Below are positions 1-10,103 of a stretch of 64,000 nt of DNA, in pieces. A program made the position numbers and the translations under genes. The stretch is from Ophioceras dolichostomum (taxonomy: Eukaryota > Ascomycota > Sordariomycetes > Magnaporthales > Ophioceraceae), in assembly GCA_003049485.1 (NCBI GenBank), contig PYST01000156.1, forward strand, positions 26,738 through 90,737, written 5' to 3'. Every line of letters starts with the position of its first letter. Positions within the stretch are counted from its first letter, which is position 1. The notes beneath the pieces are model-generated. The model worked only from the letters and a program-made list of their open reading frames with translations, was not told the origin of the DNA and ran no database searches.

Positions 1-2
1 TT

Positions 3-404
3 CTCGGTGCCATCTTCCTGCCGGCCACGTACCTGGCCTCGCTCTTCAGCATGACCTTCTTCGACTTCCACCCCCAGGACGGCGAGCCGGTCGTGTCGCC
101 CACGCTGTGGATCTACTTCGTCATCACCATCCCGCTGACGCTCTGCATCGTCCTCAGCTGGAAGTACTGGGACAAGAAGCGCACCGCCCACTTCGCCGAG
201 GAGGACAAGGACCTGGAGATGGGCATCGAGACGATGGAGGCTCAGATCATGGCCACCATGCGCCAGCGCACCATGCAGAAGGTCCGCACCTTCAACCTGG
301 GTGCCCACAAGACGAGCTCGTTGCCAATAAGCCCGACGGCTCTCCTCAACAACGCCAACCGGGAGTCGGCTGCTTCAATCGCCGCCACCAAGGAAAAGTT
401 GTAG
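3..404 (+). CDS. CorA-like Mg2+ transporter, C-terminal part (partial)
   Basis: This is the 3' end of a gene whose start lies left of the window; 133 codons and a TAG stop are visible. The frame opens with a hydrophobic segment (LGAIFLPATYLASLFSMTFF), then a short loop (DFHPQDGEPVVSPT), then a second hydrophobic segment (LWIYFVITIPLTLCIVL) followed by a basic WKYWDKKR. Two closely spaced helices at the C-terminus, the first ending in an FSM-type motif, are the hallmark of the CorA/Mrs2 pore module in fungal plasma-membrane CorA-like proteins. The exact GMN tripeptide is not present in the visible part, which is usual for the divergent fungal branch. The last 60 residues are a charged cytosolic tail. 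Substrate specificity cannot be read from this fragment. Confidence 0.75.
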   Translation, partial: LGAIFLPATYLASLFSMTFFDFHPQDGEPVVSPTLWIYFVITIPLTLCIVLSWKYWDKKRTAHFAEEDKDLEMGIETMEAQIMATMRQRTMQKVRTFNLGAHKTSSLPISPTALLNNANRESAASIAATKEKL

Positions 405-410
405 TATATA

Positions 411-438
411 TCTACCTACCTAGGTACCTAGGTACCTA
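411..438. repeat. palindromic TACCTAGGTA cluster (A)
   Basis: Interlocking CCTACC / CCTAGGTACC units begin 7 nt after the stop codon of the CorA-like gene. Related clusters occur at 1267-1300, 13694-13710, 47411-47428, 50671-50700, 57128-57151 and 57890-57925. Function unknown; the position suggests a 3'-UTR or 3'-end element. Confidence 0.7.
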
Positions 439-1266
439 TTAGCGGCTTCTTCCAACCTCTAGCTGCCTAACTGAACCTGTCCACACACCACATGCATGCC
501 TATTCCGTACCTTAGTGGCTAGGGTACATACACGTTTGGGGGAGGAACGATGAGCTGGATTCCTATCTACCCGGAAGCTGTATGATGAATGGTGGGGGAC
601 GGGGCACGCACATACGACAGTCGGTAACTCAGAGGCTTTAAAACAAACAATGGCTACGGCCGACGACACAATGGACGATCTAACGAACGATCTTTAAAAC
701 CCCTGCCGACGAATCATGCCGGAAGGCACCCAGCCAACAAGGCCGATAACGAGTTCACGATTTCACGAAAACTTCGTCATATGATTGAGTGTCTTTTTTT
801 TTTTTTTTTGCCATATCGAGGAGTCCATCCCATTTTTATTCTCATCTGGGCCAAATTTATTCTCTCTTGCCTACCTATATGTAGCAACTGCTGGTTAGGC
901 CGACTTAAAATAAACAAAAATCCATCACATTATTAAAACCACATGCTGTACTTTATGCATCATTACTGTACAAATCGAATGTCATTACTGTTATAAAACC
1001 AATGATTTCGCACGCTATCATATGGGAAATGAGAGAGAGAGAAGATGCTGTGACTTTTATGACGATATGGACCATAGAGACTTGGGGGAAAAAAGAATCT
1101 AAAACATAACATTCCCTTGAGAGGAAAAGGAGACAAGGCACCTGAGTACTGAATACGCCATTACACCCAAGAGAAGAGCTCTATTGTACCAAAGAGATAC
1201 AGGAGAAAAATCCGTAACCGCCGTCCGGCAGACCACTTACTCAGTAGACTGAACTGCCTTCCTCAA

Positions 1267-1300
1267 AGGTACTTTGATAGGTACCAAGGTACTAGGTACC
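1267..1300. repeat. palindromic GGTACC/CTAGGTACC cluster (B)
   Basis: Three GGTACC/GGTACT units with CTAGGTACC lie 14-47 nt downstream of the LIG1 stop codon (minus strand). Same word family as cluster A. Confidence 0.65.
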
Positions 1301-1313
1301 CAGATACTTTAGT

Positions 1314-4300
1314 CTAGTACTCAAAGTCATCATCCACAGCCGGGCCCTTACTCTTCGCCACGCTCTCCTGCCGGCGGTACATCTCGGCGACCTGCCTGCT
1401 CGTCGTCGCCTGGTCGGGCTTCTTGTCGTCTCGCAGCCTTATGTACCTGGGAAACCGCAGGCTGATGCCCTTTCCCTGCCCGGACGGGTCGACCCCCTCT
1501 CCGCAGCCGGCCTTGTACCGCGGGCTCAGCGTCAGGTCGGCCGTCTTGACCTCCCACACGAGCCGCGGCTCGAACCAGACGTCCGGCTGGTGCTGGCCCC
1601 CGCTGCAGTGCGAGTAGAACGGCTTGGGCCGGTCGATGACCGTGTCGCGTAGCTTCGCGTGCAGCTCCTCCAGGACGGCCTCGGAGAAGCCCGTGCCGAT
1701 GTTGCAGACGGTCTCGTAGGCCTCGGCGGCCGGGTTGTAGCACGCCAGCAGGAAGGCGCCGTACACGGACGTGCGCTTCCCCTTGCCGTGGTACGCGCCT
1801 AGCACGACGAGGTCGAGCGAGTCGCCGATGCCGGAGAGGTAGTCCTTCTTGATCTTGAGCCAGTTGCGGCTGCGCTTGCTGGGCTCGTACCCGCTCTCGC
1901 CGCCGTCGAGCATCTTGACCATCAGCCCCTCGCAGGACGCCTTGACGGACTCGTCCAGGAACGCCTGGATCTCGTCCAGCTCGCGGCCGTCCATGTGGGT
2001 GGCGAAGGAGAACTCGCCCACGACGGGGCTGAAGGAGGACTGGAGCAGGGAGCGGCGCTCGCGCAGGGGCTTCTCGACCACGGCCTCGCCGTTCAGGTAC
2101 AGGAGGTCGAAGGCGAAGACGCAGACCTTGACTTTCACGTCCTCGATCTTGACGTCCTTCTTCTTGCGCGTCATCAGTTGCTGGAAGGGCAGGACCTTCT
2201 TCTCGTCCACGTCCCACGCGACCGTCTCGCAGTCGAGCACGAAGCTCTTCGTGTCCGGCCGCACCCACGAGTGCAGCTTGGCCAGGATGTCCGGGTACTT
2301 CTTGGAGAGGTCCTCCGAGTTGCGCGAGAAGATGGCCGCCACGCCCGCCGCGGCCGCCTGGTTGGCGCCCGGGAGCGCCTGGCTGAGCTCCTCGTCGGCG
2401 TCCTTGGCCACGTAGTGGATCTGCGCCCGCTCGCCGTCGTACTTGTACTCGCAAGTAAAGGTCTGGTTCTCGAACCGGTCCAGCACCTCCGTGATGGCCT
2501 TGGTCGGCTTGGCCAGCATGGGCTTGAGCGGGATGCCGGGCCGCAGCTTGCAGTTGTCCTTGAGGTTCATGATGCCGTGCTCCAGCATCGCAGGGATGAT
2601 GGTGTCGTAGCTGGGCAGCTCGCTGTAGACCGACTTGAGCATGGCCTCGGCCTTCTCCACGTCGCCGGGGCTCGGCACTGCGCCCTTCTGCGTGGCTTCG
2701 TGGCAGACGACGGCCTGCGCCAGGGAGACGAGCACCGTCTTCTCTGCGAGGCCCAACCGCAGCTTGCCTTCGAGGAAGCGCACGATGAACTTGGCCTCGC
2801 TCGGCCCGCCCTTGTCCTTGTTGATGTCGACCTTACCCGCGGAAGCCGATGCGACGTCGGCAGCAGAGAGCAACTTCTTGATCATGTCGACCTTGCGGCC
2901 CTGCGCGCCGTTTCCTGTGACGGTGGCAATGGCGATCAACGCCTTGAACACGCCTTGCACCGTCAGGGGCTTGGGCTTGAACATGGTTGGTTGAGTCGAC
3001 CGCGACTTGACGGCCACCAAGCCCAGGTCGCCAATCTCCTTCTGGTCTTGCTTGATGATGGCCAGACTACGGCCTGTCGACTCGCCGATGGCCTTCATGA
3101 TTAGGGACTCGCCGATGCCCAGCTCGATCCCTGCGTAATCCGCTGCCAGTTTGTTGATCATCAACAGCACCGTCGGTAAAAGGTCCCCGGGCGTCAGCCT
3201 CAGCACCTGCCGTAGGAACAGCGAGCAGTGCTCCATTATGACCAGACGTTTTGTGGTCAGCTCCACGAGCGAGAAGGTTGTGCACAAGGCCGCATATGGC
3301 ACCGGCTCGCCAGGCTTCCAGTCTGGGTATGGATCCTTGGCTGACGCCGTCTTGATCAATAGCTTCTTCTGCACTGACTTGCGCGCCTTCGCAGCCACTT
3401 TGGGATTCTCGTCCTCGTCGTCGACCTCGACCTCGTCGTCCTCGAGTTCGGAGGCAGACTCAGAGCCTGAGGCTTCCTTGCCCGAATCCTCATCGTCTGC
3501 GACTTTGGCCTTGGCCGTTGTCTTCCCGCCCTTTGAAGGTGAGACAGCAGCTTCGGCCTTCTTGGCCTTTGATGAGTCTATAGGAGCTTTGACCTCGTCT
3601 TCATCCTCCTCCTCTTCCTCCTTGACGGAGGCCCGCTCCTTCTTCTTTGTCGGCCGGGACGGCTTCATTACAGCCTTGGCGGCCGGTGCCTCTTTCATAA
3701 CCTCATCTTCGTCATCCTCCTCCTCCACTACTCTGCGGCCCCGCCTGAGCTTTTTTACGGGAGGCTCGTCTTCCCCATCGGCTTCTTCGGCCTCCTTGGC
3801 AGGACTCGGGCTTTTGGGGGGTGGAGACACAGCGAGACGAGATCGCTTTTTGGGATCTGCTACGCAGAACAAATATGTCAGATAGCTGGTTCTTCGTGAT
3901 GACCAGGTAGCCTCGTCCAAGGCTTTGGGAGGAAGCGGGGAGATTGGATCGGAAGCATAAAATGGAGCAAAAATCACCTCTTCCTGGGCTGGCCTCCTTC
4001 ACAGCACTCCCATCCAAACCCTCTCCCTCAGACTCCTCTTTGACCGGCTCCTTTTCTTTGCGTTTCGGAGCAGTCGTCTTGGTTGTGAAAGAGAGCTTGG
4101 TCTGTTGCGCAGGGGCCGAAGCGGTGGTGCCGTTCGATTTGCCAAAAAACTTCCTACATAGTAAGACAACGGATCATTCAGATTAGCCAACAATACACAC
4201 CATATCCATCAAGGAAGATTGAAAGGAATATGGGTTGGCAGAAGACAAATGAAGCAAAGTTCTCCAGGGAATTCGAAACCGGGTTTCACACATGCCCTAG

Positions 4301-4351
4301 AGTCGTTTGCGAAGGCTTGACGTACCCCAACGTTGCCTGCTTGGGAGCCAT
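1314..4351 (-). CDS. LIG1: ATP-dependent DNA ligase I (Cdc9)
   Basis: Seals nicks in DNA; joins Okazaki fragments in the nucleus and completes excision repair. I join three exons: 4351-4326, 4153-3978 and 3859-1314, giving 915 residues. Introns are 4154-4325 (GTACGT donor) and 3860-3977 (GTGATT donor, TAG acceptor). The spliced N-terminus begins MAPKQATLGKFFGKSN, which contains a full PCNA-interacting box (QATLGKFF) made only by joining exons 1 and 2. A Ser/Glu/Lys-rich disordered region follows, then the ligase DNA-binding domain. The adenylation motif CEYKYDGERAQI has its nucleotidyl-accepting lysine near residue 540. The OB-fold follows, ending near the basic RFPRYIRLRDDK segment. Length fits fungal ligase I. 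Upstream ACGCG elements suggest G1/S transcription. LIG3/LIG4 are excluded by the PIP box and the lack of BRCT domains. Confidence 0.95.
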
Positions 4352-5035
4352 CGTGAGCAGTCTGCGAGACGCAGTCGCAAAGGCGAAGGTGAGAAGCTGT
4401 TTTGGCGCCAGGATGAAATGATGGGTTATTCCTGGGATGCAATTGATATATGGACTTTTGCCGGATGTGAGAGTCCTCTTAAGACCAAAGTCAGAGAGGA
4501 GCTAAGCGACTGTAGCCTGCGATGTCCCCTCAATTCGGCCAATTATGTCGCATTGACTGCCTATCGCGCAACAGGAAACACGCGAGGGAGTGACGCGCAG
4601 CACCGCGTAAATGAGCAGACAGGGGCATTTGTGACGCGACGGTCACGTGTAGCTACAACCCAGACATCCACTCTCTATTCACATGCTTCCTTCTGATGCC
4701 AGCCAACTCTTTCGAACCTTTTTCTCTGGTTTAGGCCTAACATGTTAGGACTTGCACATTTCCGTGAAATGATCGGGCTGTATTATGCACCGCTCGACGG
4801 GGAATCCTCTAAAGTTACTGTATCAGGTATTGTACATCCAGGACTGTCCTAGGGACAGAAAGAGTTTAGCTACCAGAGCCAGCCGATGGTCACAATTTTT
4901 CCGCTTGATTTTGGCGGCACATCCATGACCGGGCACTAGCAACAAAGAGAAACAGCAGGATAAAGAGAAAGAGAAATTTGAGAGAGGCTTGTTAAACTAC
5001 TTCGTTTATAAACCTCCTCCCTTCCTCAGTTCTCT
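4352..5035. other. LIG1 promoter / PDA1 3' flank
   Basis: Intergenic between two minus-strand genes. The right part is the downstream flank of the pyruvate dehydrogenase gene (polypurine AAAGAGAAAGAG around 4940-4980). The left part is the LIG1 promoter with the ACGCG cluster. No gene is supported. Confidence 0.6.
4580..4649. promoter_or_regulatory. MCB-like ACGCG cluster plus E-box upstream of LIG1
   Basis: Four ACGCG/CGCGT cores lie at 4580-4584, 4593-4597, 4604-4608 and 4634-4638, and a TCACGTG at 4643-4649. They are about 230-300 bp upstream of the LIG1 start. The MBF complex (Mbp1/Swi6 in yeast, DSC1 in fission yeast) binds ACGCGT to drive S-phase genes such as CDC9. None of the four here is a perfect ACGCGT, so the assignment is inferred from density and gene identity. 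Confidence 0.45.
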
Positions 5036-6605
5036 TCAGTTGTCGAAGTAGAACAGCTCGTCTGGGGTACGGCCGCGGATGAACTGCGGCTCGGTGCCCT
5101 TGACGTAGATGTCCTCGAACAGGATCTTCTGCGTGGGCTCAGGCGGTGCCATCGCCTCGGCCGCCTTGACCTCCTCGTTGACGAAGTTCCGGGCCTCCTT
5201 GTCGATGGTCTTCAGCTCCTCCTCAGAGACGACCGACCAGTCGAGCATCTTCTGCTTCAGCCCGGCGATCGGATCGTTGGTCGACCGCATGCGCTGGATC
5301 TCCTCGCGCGTGCGGTAGGTGGTGCCGGGGTCCGACATCGAGTGGCCGCCGTACCGGTAAGTCACGTACTCGAGCACCAGTGGGCCGTTCTCGGCCTCGG
5401 TCCACTCCTTGCCATACTTGACAGCCGCCTTAACGGCCAGCACGTCCATGCCGTTGACCTTGAGGCCGGGGATATACTGTCCGCGCTTGTAGTAGTCAGT
5501 CAACGCCGACGAGCGCGACGCCGACGTACCCATGCCGTACTTGTTGTCTGTACCGGGAGCTCATGTCAGTATTATTCATTTCAACGATGTTTCGTTGTTG
5601 TTGAAGACAGCCCGGGGAGCACGGGAAAGGAAGGACTCACTCTCGCAGCCGAACAGCGCCGGCAGCTTCCACAGCTTGGCCATGTTGAACGCCTCAAACA
5701 CCTGACCCTGGTTGCTAGCGCCGTCGCCGTACAGGATAACGGTGGCCTTCTTGCCGCCAGTGTACTTCTGCGCAAACGCCAGGCCGGCACCGACGGGCAC
5801 CTGGGCGCCGACGATGCCGTTGCCGCCGTAGAAGCCCTTGGCGAACATGTGCATCGACCCGCCCTTGCCGTACGCAATGCCCTCACGCCGGCCCAGCAGC
5901 TCGCCGATGATGGACCTGATGGTGCCGCCGCGCATGTACGCGAAGCCATGGCAGCGGTACGAGGTGATGACATCGTCAGACTTGTTGATGGCGTGCTCGA
6001 TACCCACAGCCACCGCCTCCTGGCCCGTCGACAGATGGCAGAAACCGCGGATCTTCTTCTCCTTGTACAACCGGTCTGCCGCCATCTCCATTTGCCTGCA
6101 CCAGAAGGGGGAAACAAGCAGCTCTGTCAGCTTATGTTCGGGGACAGCATAGTAGTCAACGGCGAAAGAAAGCTCCCAGGTAGAAAGTCATATACATACC
6201 GGACAACGACCATGTCGTAGTACATCTGCTTCAGGTCCTTCTTCGTCACATCGATGCTGTAGGGCGGAGGATCCAGCTCATAGGTCTCAAAGCTCTCATC
6301 GCTGAGGTTGATCGTGAACGGCTCGTCGTCGGACTACAGATATCAAGCAAAATGTGAAGCAAAAATTAGCCATTGCAGTCTTCCATTGATTCTGGGATCC
6401 ATTTCATGGGCCAATTGGCCAGCTCCGGGCGTCAAAAATCCTCCTCCGATGTGTTGTTGCTGACCTTCGGGACTGCGCTCTTATCGACATGAGCGGACGC
6501 AGCATCGGTCGTGACGAACCTCCGCGCGGCGGCCAGCGGGATTTGCGGGCGGGCGCGTAAGGGCGCCTGCACCGCACGACCTATCCTCAGACCTCTGGAG
6601 AGCAT
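5036..6605 (-). CDS. PDA1: pyruvate dehydrogenase E1 component, alpha subunit (mitochondrial)
   Basis: Catalytic subunit of the mitochondrial pyruvate dehydrogenase complex; with the E1 beta subunit it decarboxylates pyruvate using thiamine diphosphate. Four exons: 6605-6465, 6333-6200, 6095-5641 and 5547-5036, giving 413 residues. The first exon encodes an arginine-rich mitochondrial presequence (MLSRGLRIGRAVQAPLRARP). The ThDP motif runs from GDGASNQGQVFEAFN to an ENN about 28 residues later (near residues 207-238). That ENN is created across the exon 3/4 junction, which supports the splice. The phosphorylation-loop sequence YRYGGHSMSDPGTTYR contains the conserved regulatory serine region. 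Introns are 93-131 bp. An E-box TCACGTGA lies about 245 bp upstream of the start. Confidence 0.96.
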
Positions 6606-7692
6606 TATGGCGGCTAGTCCGGGGGGCCGAGGAGTAGCTGTGTGGTTGGTGTTGAGGATGAGAGACGGTAGACGGAATGCGGAAGAGGTCTTCGGGGGAA
6701 GCTGACACGAACAAATTGTCGGCCCTCCGACAAGGGCAACTTTTTGGCGTTGGGAAACTGGGGCGGGTCCGGAGCTGGAATCGCTGCTTGTTGAACAGCA
6801 CGCTAGGCGAAATTGGGAAAGCGCAAGTCGGACTTTGAGCTTGGGAGGGTCACGTGAGATCCGATTGAGCTCCGATTCTCATTGTCAAAGGAACAGGGGC
6901 TTCGATGTCACGATGCTTCCTCAATTTTCATTGATCGTCTAGAGAAGCCTGCAGGACATAGCTGCTCGATTGCCATCATCCCGTCGTTCCCTCTGTCTGG
7001 TAAGCGTTCAATTGAGTTACGAGTTGCACCGTCGCCGGAAAGTTACCGAGCATCCAAGGATTTGGAAGCTTGTCTGGGCTGGCACTCTTGCGCACACCAT
7101 ATATAAGAACAAGGGACGGGCCGTGGCCGACCATTCCTAACGGTTACGAATGTTTATGAATCTTCCAACGTACAATGGCAATTGTCTTGGCTTCCCCTGA
7201 TGATTCGAGGGCCAAAAAGGGGGGAGGCAGGGGTAGAGTGAGCAATTATCCGTCCTAACGTCCTAATGCTCTCGATAACACCATGCAGCAAACGCCGGAT
7301 GTGTTCCATCCAGCTTGAGAATTATCTGGGAGAGGAAAGCGAAGAAAAAAAAAAGAGAAGAGTAGGAGACAGTAACAATATCACCACGAACAGACGTTGG
7401 AATTCCCTCCAACAAGCAAGACAGACGGAGGCCGCCGTAAAAAATTTTAAGTTAACCAGAATGCCCTTCCCCCGCTAGCCAGATGCCAAAAATGCGACCA
7501 TCCCCAGCCCGGGGTGTGTGTATGCTGGCTGGGGTAGGCAACCAAAATAAGAAACCGAGAAAAGAGAAGAAAAAATAGAAACAGGCTCCGTTCGATGTAA
7601 TGTGTCGTGGCGATAACGATGCTGAATAAAAGCCACAATGAGGCCTCGTATGGAGAAAGGAAAAAGGCGTTTCGTGGTATGATGGACAACCA
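6606..7692. other. PDA1 promoter / 3' flank of the F-box WD40 gene
   Basis: No supported gene. The left part is the PDA1 promoter, with TCACGTGA at 6850-6857. The right part (about 7440-7690) is the downstream flank of the Cdc4-like gene. Short open frames on both strands lack recognisable protein character. Confidence 0.55.
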
Positions 7693-10103
7693 CTAGTCGT
7701 GGAAAAATGTGGCGTTCCCCTGCTGAAGGGGTGCCGTCGACGGACCCACGTCACGCATGTCGATGTCCTCGCTGTCCCGCATTGGGAGGCCAGGGATCAG
7801 TGTCTGCGATGTCCGGTAATCCAGTGGCAGCGCGCTCATCGGCCGGTCGGAGGCGTCATGGGGCCGTTCTGGCAATGAAACGGGCCGGTCACCAAGGACC
7901 TCTTCAGGCGGCGAGAAAGACCATAGCTATCAGGACGGACGAAGCATCGCGAGTGAGTTAGTAAGACGTCTATTGCGGTAAAGAAATACTGGGCAGAGTA
8001 CTGGGCAGAGGGGGGAGGAGGGATGAATGCTGCACGAACCTCCATGATGGTCCGCCCGTTCCTCGAAGCCATTGCGATGCACTTCTCGTCCTCAAACGCA
8101 ACGCGCCAGACAGCCTCGCACTGCGCAACCAGCTCCCGCACCAGATGCCCAGTCTTGAGGTCCCAGATCTTAACTCGACCGTCGCTACCACCGCTTACGA
8201 CCCGAGTGTCGTCAAACTGTAGGCTTGTGACACTATTGTCGTGCGCCGCTAGCCGGTGGATGGGGCAGAACTTGGAGAGCGACCACACGCGCACCGAGCC
8301 GTCCGACCCGCCCGTCACGAGGGTGTCGCCCCTCATTTGCAGCTGGCCGACTAGCGAGGTGTGTCCTTGAAGCACGGCTTGACACTCTCTGTGGCTGGGG
8401 TTAGTATCATCTCACAAGAATTCACATGATGGCACACGATGGTATAAACTTACCCAGTCGCGGCGTTCCAGATCCGAACACTCGTGTCCAGGCTGCCGGT
8501 CGCGACCCTCAGGCCGTCGAACGCAATGGCGTAGATCTGACTGTAGTGGCCCTGAAGAGTGTGGAGGCAACGCCCCTCCGAGATGCTCCAGACCTTGGCT
8601 GTGGTGTCGTAGCTGCCCGAGACCACAATGTCGCCCTTGATCTCGAGACACCTGACGCTCGCTTGGTGGCCGACCAGAACATTCCGGCACAGTCCAGACC
8701 GGATATCCCAGACTCTCAGGGTGGTATCCCGCGAGCCGGAGATGGCCGTGTTAGAGTCTGACATCTTGAGACACCGCACCGTCGACGTGTGACCGCGGAG
8801 CGTGTGCAAACAGGCCCTGGACAAAATTCCGATTAGCTGGAGAATGAAAAGAGAAGGCAAAGCAAAATGCTCCGGTGTCGTGGCACCCGAGAAGAGATCG
8901 GTCAACCACCTACCCTGTTGAGAGATCCCACACGCGCACGTCGCGGTCGCAACCGCCGCTGACCAGAATATCCTCCCAGGGGACCATAGCCCAGACGCCC
9001 ATGACATGGCCCTGGAGCGTCCTCAGGGCGTTGCCCTCCGTATCGAACACATGGATCTTGGCATTATCCAAGGCCACAATGATGTACTTGGGCGTGAGGT
9101 GAAGACTAGTTACCACTCCGCCCTCCTGAGTGATGTTCCGTGTGATGTTCTGGCCGCCGGTCTTCCAGGCCGCATCCACCAGATACCGCTGCTTGAAGTG
9201 CGACTTGTAGGTTTTCAAAGTAGGGCGCGAAGTGCCGAGCGAAGAGGTGAGCCCGTCGAAACTCGACGAGGCCGACATCCTCACCGAAGTGGCTGGTACG
9301 GCGCCGGGGAAGCTGTGGTGTGCGAAATCGGCGTCGGTCACACTGAGTGGAAAAACGGATGGGCGGACAAGAGCGAGAGAAGAAGCCTCCTCGGGTGTCG
9401 GCGCAGAGTCCACATCAGGCAGCTTGCGTCCGTAGTCGTGTTTGACGCAAAGGTTCTTCCACGTCATGTCATCGCTCAGGAGATCTCGCCATCGCCTTGA
9501 GACCTGCGACGCCCTGGCCAGAACCTTCGGGTCATCAATGAACGAGAGTATCTGTCACGGCTTTTGTTAGCGAGATCGCGCTCCAGACTCTCTAAATTGG
9601 CGCAACAGAAGGTTGGACTGTTCTGGGCTGTTCATTGGGAGGGGCGTAATTACCCTGAGGCACAACTCGTCGGGGAGACTGGTAAAGGGGTCCTTCTTCA
9701 GAAGTGGGCTGACGAACTGATGCACAAAGCTGAGCTGCTGACTTGTGCAGAGGTTGAGGAGGTCGGCGAGGATCCGCGATCGTTGAGGAGCGTTGCAATT
9801 CTGGAAATGCTGTCGCACCTTGGCGAGGAAGAAGTCCTCGTCGTCGGCTGCGCCGCTCCAGTCTAGCTGAAGGTGAGACGGGCCGGGGGAAGCGGCGGGA
9901 GTTGGCGGCGGCGGAGGCGAGCCCGTGAGGGCCTGGTCGAAGTCGGCCGCGGGAGTGCTCATGCTCGGGGTTGGTGGGCCTCGGGGTAGCCGCACCTGTG
10001 GCATCTTCACGACGCTGCTGGTCGTGTTCAGGCTCAAGTCTTCGCCATTGAACACGCTGCCTCTCCTCTCGGAGAAGCTCACGGGCCTGTGGTAGCCAGC
10101 CAT
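7693..10103 (-). CDS. F-box/WD40 protein, Cdc4/Fbw7 type (SCF ubiquitin ligase substrate receptor)
   Basis: Likely recruits phosphorylated proteins to an SCF E3 ubiquitin ligase in the nucleus. Five exons: 10103-9654, 9551-8914, 8816-8454, 8388-8040 and 7926-7693, giving 677 residues. Introns are 65-113 bp. After a Pro/Ser-rich N-terminus comes an F-box built across intron 1 (PFTSLPDELCLR joined to ILSFIDDPKVLARASQVSRR). About eight WD40 blades follow, with the typical HTSTVRCLKM, SGSRDTTLRVWDI, SGSYDTTAKVWSI, TGSLDTSVRIWN and SGGSDGRVKIWDL. The last blade ends VWRVAFEDEKCIAMASRNG, as in Fbw7/Cdc4. Adjacent WD repeats start at exon borders. A C-terminal tail of about 75 residues is extra. The Neurospora clock E3 FWD-1 belongs to the same broad class, so the precise orthologue is left open. 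Confidence 0.88.

Larger units (their letters stand above)
405..1313. other. convergent 3' intergenic region CorA-like / LIG1
   Basis: There is no supported gene. The region holds the 3' flanks of two convergent genes: cluster A next to the CorA-like stop, a T-run near 788-808, AT-rich sequence with AATAAA-like words around 905-920, and a second palindromic cluster at 1267-1300 next to the ligase stop. Short open frames here are not protein-like. Confidence 0.6.

Noticed and set aside
1995..3104. 369-codon plus-strand frame over DNA ligase I
   Set aside because: Shadow of the ligase reading frame; His/Leu/Arg/Asp-rich composition and no domain.
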